This document shows positions 51,738 to 59,597 of a stretch of 64,000 bases of DNA, one piece after another. This DNA comes from Isosphaera sp. (GTDB lineage: Bacteria > Planctomycetota > Planctomycetia > Gemmatales > Gemmataceae): the NCBI GenBank assembly GCA_013822345.1, contig PNKH01000002.1, positions 1 through 64,000 of the forward strand. Direction: 5' to 3'. The notes under the pieces were generated by a model, which saw nothing but the letters and a program-made list of their open reading frames with translations, searched no databases and had not been told where the DNA came from. The translations under genes were made by a program, and so were the position numbers. The first letter of the stretch is position 1, and every line of letters begins with the position of its first letter.

Positions 51738-52025
51738 TCAGGCCCGCGGCCCGAGGAGCAGGGTTTGGATCAGCCACCCGGCGGACAGGATGCCGACCGC
51801 CGCCAGCACCCCGGCCCGGGCCGGGGCCTTCGGGGGCGGGGCGGACTCGATCTCGGCCTGGCACCCCGAGCAGACCGGCACCGGGCGGCCCCGGCGGGTC
51901 GGCAGCCGGCGGATGCGGGCCAGGAAGGACGGGCTGTCGAGGGACTCGGTCTCGACCAGGAACCGGAGTTGCTGGGCCGGTTCGAGCGGGCCCGAGCAGC
52001 ACGCGCAGCGGCGGAAGTTGGTCAC
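51738..52025 (-). CDS. Small membrane protein with a zinc-ribbon-like Cys pattern
   Basis: The 95-residue protein has CACC near the N terminus and CSGC after a basic stretch, a C-x2-C ... C-x2-C pattern that could bind zinc. A C-terminal hydrophobic helix (GVLAAVGILSAGWLIQTLLL) should anchor it in the membrane. The start is a GTG at 52025 preceded by GCGAGG. No function was recognised. The gene is close to the dihydrodipicolinate-synthase-like gene, 125 bp upstream on the same strand. Confidence 0.55.
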   Translation of the reverse strand: MTNFRRCACCSGPLEPAQQLRFLVETESLDSPSFLARIRRLPTRRGRPVPVCSGCQAEIESAPPPKAPARAGVLAAVGILSAGWLIQTLLLGPRA

Positions 52026-52149
52026 GGCGACCTCGCGCCAGGGCAGGGCCGGAAGGCGGGGGGGCGCCCGGCTGGTGGTAATGTGCTGAACTGGGGAGTG
52101 CGGTAACCCTACGTCGGACCGGCACGGGTGTCAACTCCGAGTCCCGCCC

Positions 52150-53037
52150 TCACCCCATCAACCCCGCCCCCTCCAGGACGGACCGCAGCTTCGCCCGCTT
52201 CTCGTCGCCCAGCGGGCCGATCGGGAGCCGGTTCGGGCCGCACGGCCGGCCGAGCAGGGCCAGCCCCTCCTTGATCGCCCCGTTCCCGGTGCCCAGCGCC
52301 ATCGCCGTCCGCACCGGGTGGAGTCGGGCCTGGTGCTCGCGGGCCGCGGCCATGTCGCCCCTCGCGAACGCCTCGTAGATCCCGACGCACAGGTCCGGCG
52401 CCACATTACACGACGCCGGGATCGCCCCTTGCGCGCCGGCCTGCAGCGCGGCCAGGATGAGGGTGTCCCGGCCGTTCAGCACCGCGAACGTCTCGCGCGG
52501 CGTGCTGCGGATGATCTCGATCGTGTTCTGCAGGTCGCCGGACGAGTCCTTGATGCCGATCACGTTCGGCACCCGGGCCAGCTTCGACGCGGTGTCCGGC
52601 TCGATGCTCAGCCCGCCGCAGGTGGCCGGGTTGTTGTACAGCACGACCGGCAGCGTCGTGCCCTCGGCGACGCGGCGGAAGTGCTCGACCAACTCGGCCT
52701 GGCTCGGCTTGAGGAAGTACGGGGTGATGACGGACACCCCGCTGGCCCCTTCCTTCTCGGCCATCTTGGTGAGGCGGACGACCTCGCGGGTGGTCTCGGC
52801 CCCGGTCCCGACGAACACCGGCGACCGCCCGCGGCAGTGCTCGACGGCCGCCGCGGCGACCGCCTGCTTCTCCGCCTCGTCGAGGGCGTAGAACTCGCCC
52901 GTGGTCCCCAGCACGAAGATGCCGTGGACGCCGCGGGAGAGTTGCCAGTCGATGTGCCGGCGGAGTTGGGGGAGGTCGAGTTCCTGGTCGGCGGTGAACG
53001 GGGTGACGACCGGCGGGATGATGCCGCGGAGTTGCAT
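52150..53037 (-). CDS. Dihydrodipicolinate synthase / N-acetylneuraminate lyase family aldolase
   Basis: The 295-residue class I aldolase has the family pattern IPPVVTPFTADQELD at the start, GTTGEFYALDEAEK (phosphate or carboxylate binding), VVLYNNPATCGG with catalytic Tyr, and the Schiff-base Lys in NVIGIKDSSGD (about residue 161). GTTGE with E rather than GTTGES, and a single such gene here, leave open DapA (lysine/peptidoglycan pathway), another keto-acid aldolase or a sialic-acid lyase. The ATG at 53037 begins MQLRGIIPP; the longer in-frame start reads through a palindromic repeat and was rejected. Confidence 0.85.
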   Translation of the reverse strand: MQLRGIIPPVVTPFTADQELDLPQLRRHIDWQLSRGVHGIFVLGTTGEFYALDEAEKQAVAAAAVEHCRGRSPVFVGTGAETTREVVRLTKMAEKEGASGVSVITPYFLKPSQAELVEHFRRVAEGTTLPVVLYNNPATCGGLSIEPDTASKLARVPNVIGIKDSSGDLQNTIEIIRSTPRETFAVLNGRDTLILAALQAGAQGAIPASCNVAPDLCVGIYEAFARGDMAAAREHQARLHPVRTAMALGTGNGAIKEGLALLGRPCGPNRLPIGPLGDEKRAKLRSVLEGAGLMG

Positions 53038-53056
53038 GGGGCACCCGGGGGGTTCC

Positions 53057-53163
53057 GCCCGGGGTTGAAACCCCGGGCTATTCTCGGCGACCCCTTCGGG
53101 GTCCAAGGCATTTTGACCCCGAAGGGGTCACCGGCAATAGCCCGGGGTTTCAACCCCGGGTGC
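53057..53163. repeat. GGGGTTGAAACCCCGGG-type element (family D copy 2)
   Basis: The left part CCGGGGTTGAAACCCCGGGC and right part GCCCGGGGTTTCAACCCCGG make the outer pair. Two internal hairpins, GACCCCTTCGGGGTC and GACCCCGAAGGGGTC, are mirror partners of each other. It is directly followed by a family A long element. Confidence 0.9.
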
Positions 53164-53172
53164 CCGACCAAT

Positions 53173-53316
53173 CAGGGCCGTTCGGTGTGGGGGTTTGGGT
53201 CGGTGTCACCCGCTCCCGGACGGTCGCGGTTCGCCGAGCGGTTGGCGAACCGCGACCGTCCGGGAGCGGGTGCGACGCCGCCCAGACCGCCCAACCCCCC
53301 ACACCGAACGGCCCTG
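53173..53316. repeat. Family A long palindromic element, copy 4
   Basis: Outer arms CAGGGCCGTTCGGTGTGGGG and CCCCACACCGAACGGCCCTG flank the family A core (CACCCGCTCCCGGACGG...CCGTCCGGGAGCGGGTG). Compared with copies 1-3, both arms carry CCGGG/CCCGG in place of CAGGG/CCCTG. The PQQ-propeller gene starts 91 bp downstream. Confidence 0.92.
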
Positions 53317-53407
53317 CCCGACCAATGTACCGGAGGCTCACTCACCGCCGCTTCATCGCCCGTCCCGGATGATCTCCCGTGCGTCCTTCCCGAACCGGAG
53401 GTCTGTC

Positions 53408-54823
53408 ATGGCGGCGCGTGCGGTGCTGGCGGTCGGGCTGTGCGGGCTCCTTTCCGCCGCCGGGCGGGGCGGCGACTGGCCGCAGTTCCGCGGGGACGGG
53501 ACCGGCGTCATGGACGCCGCCAAGGTCGCGGACGTGTGGGACGCCAAGAAGAACGTCGCCTGGAAGGCCGCCGTCCCCGGCGTCGCCTGGTCCTGCCCGA
53601 TCGTCGTCGGCGACAAGGTGTTCGTCACCACCGCCTTCTCCGAGAAGCAGCAGAAGCCGAAGGGCGGGTTCGGCAGCTTCGGGGGCGGCGGGGGCGGGCC
53701 GGGCGGCGGGTTCGGGTCGAAGAAGGGCCCGGACGCGACGTACCAGTTCAAGGTGATCTGCCTCGACGCCGGCACCGGCAAGCAGGTGTGGGAGAAGACG
53801 GCGGTCGAGGCGAAGCCGAAGGTCCCGACCCACGCCAGCAACACCTACGCGACCGAGACCCCGGTGTCCGACGGCGAGCGGGTGTACGCGTACTTCGGCA
53901 TGACTGGCCTGTTCTGCTTCGACCTCACCGGCAAGGAACTCTGGAAGAAGGACCTCGGGGCGTTCTCGATGCAGTTCGGGTGGGGCACCGCCAGCTCGCC
54001 GGTGCTCCACAACGGCAAGCTGTTCGTCCAGTGCGACAACGAGGAGAAGTCGTTCCTCGTCGCGCTCGACGGCAAGACCGGGAACGAGGTGTGGAGGGAG
54101 TCCCGTGCGGAGCGGTCCGGGTGGAGCACCCCGTTCGTGTGGAAGACCAAGGACCGGACCGACCTGGTGGTCGGCGGGAGCCAGAAGGTCCGCGGGTACG
54201 ACCCGGCGACCGGCAAGGTGGTGTGGGAGCTGGCGGTCGGCGGCGGGCAGTGCTCGGCGTCCCCGACCGGCGACGCGGACATGCTGTACTTCGGCCTCGG
54301 TGGCGGGGGGGGTGGGTTCGGCGGCCGGCCGGGCGGGCCGGGTGGTGGGGGCGGTCAGCCCGGCCCCGGCGGGCGGACGGGCGGGGGCGGGCTGTTCGCG
54401 GTCAAGGCCGGGGCGACCGGGGACATCACCCCGAAGGCCGGCGAGACGACCAGCGCCGGCGTCGCGTGGTCGGCGAAGTCCGGGCCGTCGGCCCCGTCCC
54501 CGCTGCTGTACCAGGGGCACCTGTACGTCCTCGACCGGAACGGCGGGATGGTCACCTGCTACGACGCGAAGTCCGGGAAGGCGGAGTACAGCCGGGAGCG
54601 GATCCCGCAGGCGAAGGCGTTCTGGGCGTCCCCGTGGGCGGCGAACGGGAAGGTGTTCTGCCTGGACGAGGACGGGGTGACGCACGTCCTGAAGGCCGGG
54701 CCGGAGTTCGAGGTGGTCGGGAAGAACTCGCTCGGCCGGGAGATGTACTGGTCGACCCCGGCGGCCGCCGACGGGAAGCTGTTCGTCCGCGGGGTGGACA
54801 GCCTGTACTGCATCAAGCCGTGA
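53408..54823 (+). CDS. Secreted PQQ-like beta-propeller protein
   Basis: The 471-residue protein has a signal peptide (AARAVLAVGLCGLLSAAGRGG). Its propeller blades read DWPQFRGDGTGV, NVAWKAAVPGVAWSCPIVVGDKVFVTTAF, VICLDAGTGKQVWEK, LFCFDLTGKELWKKDL, LVALDGKTGNEVWRE, GYDPATGKVVWEL and TCYDAKSGKAEY, the W-x-x-x-x-G-K-x-x-W pattern of PQQ enzyme-type propellers. Two glycine-rich loops ([15 protein letters not shown] and GGFGGRPGGPGGGGG) interrupt blades. Such proteins are very common in Gemmataceae and are probably periplasmic scaffolds, not dehydrogenases. CGGAGG precedes the ATG at 53408. Confidence 0.9.
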   Translation: MAARAVLAVGLCGLLSAAGRGGDWPQFRGDGTGVMDAAKVADVWDAKKNVAWKAAVPGVAWSCPIVVGDKVFVTTAFSEKQQKPKGGFGSFGGGGGGPGGGFGSKKGPDATYQFKVICLDAGTGKQVWEKTAVEAKPKVPTHASNTYATETPVSDGERVYAYFGMTGLFCFDLTGKELWKKDLGAFSMQFGWGTASSPVLHNGKLFVQCDNEEKSFLVALDGKTGNEVWRESRAERSGWSTPFVWKTKDRTDLVVGGSQKVRGYDPATGKVVWELAVGGGQCSASPTGDADMLYFGLGGGGGGFGGRPGGPGGGGGQPGPGGRTGGGGLFAVKAGATGDITPKAGETTSAGVAWSAKSGPSAPSPLLYQGHLYVLDRNGGMVTCYDAKSGKAEYSRERIPQAKAFWASPWAANGKVFCLDEDGVTHVLKAGPEFEVVGKNSLGREMYWSTPAAADGKLFVRGVDSLYCIKP

Positions 54824-54835
54824 CGGATCGGGGAA

Positions 54836-54961
54836 CGAAGCGATCGGAACGCGGATGAAGAGGATGAAAGGCGGGATGCAGAGGATCAGACGGGACGTTG
54901 ATTTTGTCCGATCCTCTGCATCCGGTTATTGATCCTCTTCATCCGCGTTCCGATCGCTTCG
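54836..54961. repeat. GGATGAAGAGGAT-type inverted repeat (family I)
   Basis: The left part CGAAGCGATCGGAACGCGGA followed by TGAAGAGGAT pairs with the right part ATCCTCTTCATCCGCGTTCCGATCGCTTCG-type sequence at 54931-54961. An inner pair, GGATGCAGAGGATC/GATCCTCTGCATCC, lies at 54874-54923. It fills the gap between the PQQ-propeller and beta-helix genes. Confidence 0.9.
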
Positions 54962-55027
54962 TCTGCGGACCCTTCGCGCGGGGCCGGCCGGCGGGTACGC
55001 TCGGGCCACCCCGCACGGAGACCGCGC

Positions 55028-56476
55028 ATGACCCGCCGCGTCACCCTCCCCCTCGCCGCCGTCGGCCTCGCCGCCGTCCTCGCGGTCGCCGCCCGCCAGC
55101 TGCCGGATGCAAAGCCGCCGACCGGGAACGTCCGCGACCACGGGGCGAAAGGCGACGGGGCGGCCGACGACTGGAAAGCCATCCAATCCGCCGTCGACGC
55201 CGGCACCGGGATCGTTCACCTCCCGCCCGGCACCTACCGCATCACGAAACCGGTCGTGATCGACCTCGCGAAGGTCGGGTTCACCGCCGTCCGCGGCGAG
55301 GGGAGCCGGGTGGTGATGGCCGGGGACGGGCCGGCGTTCCGGTTCGTCGGCACCCACGCCGGCACCGCCGCCCCGGCCACCGTCAAGGACGCCGTCTGGG
55401 CGAAGGAGCGGATGCCGACGCTCGACGGGGTCGAGGTGGTCGGCGCCCACGAGACGGCGGACGGGGTCGAGGCGACCGGTACGATGCAGCTGACGATCAC
55501 CCGGGTGCTGGTCCGGAAGTGCCGGCACGGCATCCGCCTCACCGGCCGGAACCGCAACGTCACGATCTCCGACTGCCACGTCTACGAGAACCGCGGGGTC
55601 GGCATCTACCTCGACGCGGTCAACCTCCACCAGATCAACGTGACCGGCTGCCACGTCAGTTACAACGACGACGGCGGGGTCGTCTGCCGGGCCGGCCAGG
55701 TGCGGAACCTGCAGATCACCGGCTGCGACATCGAGAGCAACCAGGGGGTGAACCGGCCGCCGACCGCGAACGTCCTGGTCGACAGCACCGGCGGGTCGAA
55801 CGCCGAGGTGGCGATCACCGGCTGCACGATCCAGCACAACCACACCGCCGCCGGCGGGGCGAACATCCGCGTCAAGGGGCCGAGCGCGAACCCGGTCAAG
55901 ACGACGGACGAGCTGCGCGACGGGCACGTCACGATCACCGGGAACGTGGTCAGCGACGTGAAGGTGAACGTCCACCTCGAGCACGCCCGCGGGGTCGTGA
56001 TCGCCGGGAACACGTTCTGGACCGCCTACGAGCACAACCTGCTCGCCGAGCACTGCGCGGCGGTCACCGTCGGCCCGAACAACTTCGACCGGAACCCGCG
56101 GTACGCCGGCGAGGAGAAGCCGGACACGGCGAACGCGATCGTCTTCCGGGACTGCCGCGACTGCACGCTCACCGGGTTCACCCTCACCGGCACCCGCGCC
56201 GCCCCCGCCGGCCTCACCCTGGAGCGGTGCGACCGGTTCAACGTCGGCAACCTCACGATCCTCGACTGCGACGGGGTCGGGCTGCTCCTGAAGGACGTGA
56301 CCCACTCGCGGGTCGGCGGGTGCCTGGTGCGGGACGACCGGGCGGGGGCGAAGGGCGTGTCGGTGCGGGCGGCCGGCGGGCGGGGGAATATGATCGTCGG
56401 CAACCACCTCGGCCGGCCGACCGACATCGCGAAGGACATCGGGCTGGTCGAGCGGAACCACGAGACCCGTCCGTGA
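55028..56476 (+). CDS. Exported right-handed parallel beta-helix (pectate-lyase-like) protein
   Basis: The 482-residue protein has a signal peptide or N-terminal anchor (LPLAAVGLAAVLAVAA). The mature part starts VRDHGAKGDGAADDWKAIQSAVDAGTGIVHLPPGTYRI, the standard opening of pectate-lyase-3/right-handed parallel beta-helix proteins. Many short rungs follow (NVTISDCHVYENRGVGIYLD; NVTGCHVSYNDDGGVVC; QITGCDIESNQGV; VTITGNVVSD). A glycan-binding or -cleaving role is plausible, but no catalytic residue set was recognised. Its stop overlaps the GTG start of the next gene. Confidence 0.85.
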   Translation: MTRRVTLPLAAVGLAAVLAVAARQLPDAKPPTGNVRDHGAKGDGAADDWKAIQSAVDAGTGIVHLPPGTYRITKPVVIDLAKVGFTAVRGEGSRVVMAGDGPAFRFVGTHAGTAAPATVKDAVWAKERMPTLDGVEVVGAHETADGVEATGTMQLTITRVLVRKCRHGIRLTGRNRNVTISDCHVYENRGVGIYLDAVNLHQINVTGCHVSYNDDGGVVCRAGQVRNLQITGCDIESNQGVNRPPTANVLVDSTGGSNAEVAITGCTIQHNHTAAGGANIRVKGPSANPVKTTDELRDGHVTITGNVVSDVKVNVHLEHARGVVIAGNTFWTAYEHNLLAEHCAAVTVGPNNFDRNPRYAGEEKPDTANAIVFRDCRDCTLTGFTLTGTRAAPAGLTLERCDRFNVGNLTILDCDGVGLLLKDVTHSRVGGCLVRDDRAGAKGVSVRAAGGRGNMIVGNHLGRPTDIAKDIGLVERNHETRP

Positions 56477-56910
56477 TCCGCCTCGTCACCACCCCGCTCG
56501 GGTACTTGTGGGCGCTGCCGAACACCGTCCTGGGGGTGTTCTGCCTGCCGCCGACGCTCCTGTCCGGCGGGCGGGTGCGGTTCGAGCGCGGGGCGATGGA
56601 GGTGTACGGCGGGTTCGCGGCCTGGTTCCTCCGCCGGGTCTGCGGCGGGGTCGGGGCGATGACCCTGGGGCACGTCATCCTGGCCCAGAAGCGGGACGAC
56701 CTGAACTTCACCCGGGACCACGAGCACGTCCACGTCGGGCAGTACATGCGGTGGGGGCCGTTCTTCCTCCCGATGTACGGGCTGTCGAGCTTCCTGTGCT
56801 GGCGGAAGGGGCTCAACTGGTATCTGGAGAACCGGTTCGAGAAGGTGGCGTACGCCCTGTTCCCGTGCGGGGTGGAGCTGCCCAACCGCGACGGGTCGAA
56901 GCCGGCGTAG
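56473..56910 (+). CDS. Small membrane protein with HEHVH motif
   Basis: The 145-residue protein starts at a GTG (GTGATCCG) overlapping the stop of the beta-helix gene by four bases. It has an N-terminal helix (TTPLGYLWALPNTVLGVFCLPPTLL) and one or two more hydrophobic stretches. DLNFTRDHEHVHVGQYMRWGPFFLPMYG contains HEHVH, which fits the HExxH zinc-metalloprotease pattern. Other proteins with such a pattern in a membrane context include M50- or M56-like peptidases, but it is too short for those, so the catalytic role is uncertain. A long family A repeat follows. Confidence 0.65.
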   Translation: MIRLVTTPLGYLWALPNTVLGVFCLPPTLLSGGRVRFERGAMEVYGGFAAWFLRRVCGGVGAMTLGHVILAQKRDDLNFTRDHEHVHVGQYMRWGPFFLPMYGLSSFLCWRKGLNWYLENRFEKVAYALFPCGVELPNRDGSKPA

Positions 56911-56934
56911 CGCGGGCGGCCGCCGCCCCCGCGC

Positions 56935-57076
56935 CAGGGCCGTCCGGTGTGGGGGGTTGGGTCGGTGTCACCCGCTCCCGGACGGTCGCGGTTCGCCCCG
57001 GCGCCCGGCGAACCGCGACCGTCCGGGAGCGGGTGCGACGCCCAGACCGCCCACACCCCCACACCGAACGGCCCTG
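56935..57076. repeat. Family A long palindromic element, copy 5
   Basis: It has the same outer/inner organisation as copy 4 (outer CCAGGGCCGTCCGGTGTGGG against CACACCGAACGGCCCTGG, inner CCCGCTCCCGGACGG against CCGTCCGGGAGCGGG). As in copy 4, both inner arms have the CCGGG/CCCGG form. The TolC-like gene follows. Confidence 0.92.
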
Positions 57077-57171
57077 GTCCCCGCGCCGGTTGCGGTTGCG
57101 TCCGCGTTCGGCCGCCGGTATTCCCCGCCCGACGCCGCGCCTTCCCGCGGCGCTCCGACAGGGGGAGTCGG

Positions 57172-58905
57172 ATGGGGGGGGGAGTCCGCCGCGCCGCCGC
57201 GCTCTGCGCCGCCGGGTTGACCGCCGCCGGGTGCGCCCACCGCGACCCGCCGCCGCCGGCCGCCCGCGCCCAGGCGACGGCCAAGGCCGCCACCCCCGAC
57301 GCCCCGCCGCGCGGGTACGCCCCGCCGGCCGCGTCGAACCCGTTCCCGGACGGCCCGCCGGCCCCCGACCCGACCGACACCCCGCTCCCGATCAACCTCG
57401 CCACCGCCCTCCAGCTCGCCAACGCCCGCCCGCTCGACGTGCAGATCGCCGCCAAGCAGGTCGAGGCCGCCGCCGCCCGGTACGACCGCGCCCGCCTCCT
57501 CTGGGTGCCGAGCATCACCACCGGCGTCGACTACTTCCGCCACGCCGGGCTGCAGCAGAACTTCGAGGGGCGGCTCCCCGAGTCGGACCGGGCGACGTTC
57601 ATGGCCGGGTTCGGGCCGAACGTCGTGTTCGGGTTCTCCGACGCCTTCTACGGCCCGCTCGCCGCCCGGCAGGAGCTGACCGCCCGCCGGGCCGACCAGC
57701 AGGCGGCCGCGAACGACGCGACCCGGGACGTGGCCGAGGCGTACTTCACGGTCCAGCAGGCGCGCGGCGAGCTGGCGGTCGCGCTGGTCGCCGTCCGTCA
57801 GGCGGAGGAGCTGACCCGCAAGACCGCGGCACTGGCGAAGGGCCTCGCCCCGCCGGCCGAGGCGAACCGGGCGAACGCCGAACTCGGGCGGCGGAAGCAG
57901 GTCGCGGCGGCCGCCCGGGAGCGGTGGCGGACCGCCGCGGCGGAGCTGGCACGGCTGTTGCGTCTCGACCCGGCGGCGGTCGTCGAGCCGGCCGAGCCGC
58001 CGTCGCTCCCGGTGACGGTGATCGACCCGTCCGCGACCGTCGACGACCTGATCCCGGTCGCCCTCGGGACGCGGCCGGAACTCGCCGGCAACCAGGCCGT
58101 CGTCCAGGCCACCCTCGCCCGGCTGAAGACCGAGAAGCTCCGCCCGTTGGTCCCGAGCCTGGCGGTCCGGAGCGTGTCGACCAACCCGAGCGGGACGCTG
58201 GGGTACGGGGCGTTCGGCGGCGGGCGGAACGGCGACCTGCGGGACTTCGGGAGCCGGTTCGACATCGACATCCAGCTGCTCTGGGAGTTCCAGGCGCTCG
58301 GGTTCGGGAACCGGGCCCGGGTGGCGGAGCGGCGGGCCGAGTACGAGGCCGCGACCCTCGACCTGTTCCGCACCCAGGACCGGGTGGCGGCCGAGGTGGC
58401 GGACGGGTTCGCCCGGGTGCGGGCGGCGGCCGAGCGGGTGAACGCGGCCGAGCCGGCCCTGCGGGAGGCGACCGAGCTGGCGGCGAAGACGGTCGAGGGG
58501 CTGGGCCAGACGCGGCGGACCGGGGACGTGCTGTCGCTGGTCGTCCGGCCGCAGGAGGCGGTGGCCGCGGTCCAGGCGTACGCCCAGGCCGGGGCCGACT
58601 TCTACGGGGCGGTCGCCGACTACAACCGGGCCCAGTTCCGGCTGTACCGGGCGCTCGGGCACCCGGCCCAGTACCTGGCCGCGGCCGCCCCGCCCCCGCC
58701 GGCGGATTCCGACCGGAAGCCGGCGCAACCGCCCGACCGCCTCCCCGTTCCGGACATGGGGGAGCTGGGGCCGCCGCCCGCGGTCCCCGCCCCGCTCCCG
58801 GTGGTCCCGGCGGCGCCGGTGGTGAAGCCGGCCGCGGCCGGGGAGCCGGCGTGGGCGCCGGCCGCCCGGCGGCCGACGGTGGTCACCGAGCGGGACTCCC
58901 CTTGA
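57172..58905 (+). CDS. TolC-family outer-membrane efflux-like lipoprotein
   Basis: The 577-residue protein has a lipoprotein signal (ALCAAGLTAAGCAH, Cys about 19), a proline-rich stretch, then the two-repeat helical organisation of TolC: LATALQLANARPLDVQIAAKQVEAAAARYDRARLLWVPSI, NDATRDVAEAYFTVQQARGELAVALVAVRQAEEL, VALGTRPELAGNQAVVQATLARLKTEK and RVAAEVADGFARVRAAAERVNAAE. The C-terminal 90 residues are Pro/Ala-rich and disordered. It probably forms the outer-membrane channel of an efflux or secretion system; no membrane-fusion or RND gene is adjacent. GGGGGAGTCGG precedes the ATG at 57172. Confidence 0.85.
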   Translation: MGGGVRRAAALCAAGLTAAGCAHRDPPPPAARAQATAKAATPDAPPRGYAPPAASNPFPDGPPAPDPTDTPLPINLATALQLANARPLDVQIAAKQVEAAAARYDRARLLWVPSITTGVDYFRHAGLQQNFEGRLPESDRATFMAGFGPNVVFGFSDAFYGPLAARQELTARRADQQAAANDATRDVAEAYFTVQQARGELAVALVAVRQAEELTRKTAALAKGLAPPAEANRANAELGRRKQVAAAARERWRTAAAELARLLRLDPAAVVEPAEPPSLPVTVIDPSATVDDLIPVALGTRPELAGNQAVVQATLARLKTEKLRPLVPSLAVRSVSTNPSGTLGYGAFGGGRNGDLRDFGSRFDIDIQLLWEFQALGFGNRARVAERRAEYEAATLDLFRTQDRVAAEVADGFARVRAAAERVNAAEPALREATELAAKTVEGLGQTRRTGDVLSLVVRPQEAVAAVQAYAQAGADFYGAVADYNRAQFRLYRALGHPAQYLAAAAPPPPADSDRKPAQPPDRLPVPDMGELGPPPAVPAPLPVVPAAPVVKPAAAGEPAWAPAARRPTVVTERDSP

Positions 58906-58990
58906 CGCGGCCGGGTTGAATCCGTACCGACCGCGTGCCAGACTGAACTCGGGGGCACGCCCGCCCCCGCCCGACGCGAGGACGACGACC

Positions 58991-59521
58991 ATGTGGGACC
59001 CGCCCGACGGGCATCCGCTCCGGCGGCTGTTCGCGGGGCTGGCCGAGCACGCCTTCTTCTCCCACCTCGGCGTGGCCGACCCGCCCCTCACCGACTACCT
59101 GTCCGGACTGCTCGCCCGGTTCCTCCACTTCGACGCCGTCTACCGCCTCCGGGACGGGGCCGGCCGGCCGATCACCGAACTCGCCGGCATGGTGGTCGAG
59201 GCCGGGCAGCTGCCGGCCGGCGGCCGGGCCCGGCGGGAGTACTACCGGCACATCGGCGACTTCGCCCTGTTCTGGACCGGGGTGTACCCGGAGGCGGTGG
59301 AGCGGCTCCGGAACCGGGCGTGCAAGGACGCGCTGGTGAGTTACACCGCCCAGGGGAAGCGCGGGTACCTGATCACCAGCCGGATCGAGGAGGAGGAGCA
59401 CCACGACGCCGAGGCCGACCTGTTCCGCCGGCTGAGCGACCAGTTCGAGCTGTGCGCGGTCGGGCTGCGGAAGGTGCGCGAGGAGTGGGAGCACCCGACC
59501 GACGGCCGGCTGGTGTCGTAG
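58991..59521 (+). CDS. Hypothetical protein, helical, planctomycete type
   Basis: The 176-residue protein has no signal peptide and predicted helices throughout. Landmarks are PLRRLFAGLAEHAFFSHLGVADPPLTDYLSGLLARFLHFDAVYRLRD, ARREYYRHIGDFALFWTGVYPEAVERLR and RIEEEEHHDAEADLFRRLSDQFELCAVGLRKVREEWE. It may be one of the small cytosolic proteins widely conserved in planctomycetes, but no function is known. It starts 85 bp after the TolC-like gene on the same strand. Confidence 0.75.
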   Translation: MWDPPDGHPLRRLFAGLAEHAFFSHLGVADPPLTDYLSGLLARFLHFDAVYRLRDGAGRPITELAGMVVEAGQLPAGGRARREYYRHIGDFALFWTGVYPEAVERLRNRACKDALVSYTAQGKRGYLITSRIEEEEHHDAEADLFRRLSDQFELCAVGLRKVREEWEHPTDGRLVS

Positions 59522-59530
59522 CAACCCGGG

Positions 59531-59590
59531 TCCGAGCCCGAGCGCCAGCGAGGGTCCGGCCGACAACCCTCGCTGGCGCTCGGGCTCGGA
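59531..59590. repeat. Perfect 24-bp-arm hairpin (family J) between convergent genes
   Basis: TCCGAGCCCGAGCGCCAGCG..AGGG at 59531-59554 pairs perfectly with 59567-59590 around a 12-base loop. It lies between convergent genes and could serve as a bidirectional terminator, although it lacks T-tracts. Confidence 0.93.
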
Positions 59591-59597
59591 CGCAGCC

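Noticed and set aside
53040-53106. N-terminal extension of the aldolase through the family D element
   Set aside because: The extension peptide (NSPGFQPRAEPPGCP) is repeat-derived; the family start MQLRGIIPPVVTPF is at 53037.
2409-57076. CRISPR array
   Set aside because: The repeats are widely dispersed, palindromic and in different families. There are no regularly spaced units or cas genes.
2409-57076. Classical MITEs or insertion sequences
   Set aside because: No transposase gene is present in the window and no convincing target-site duplications could be seen around the copies. A transposase acting in trans (for example RAYT-like) cannot be excluded.
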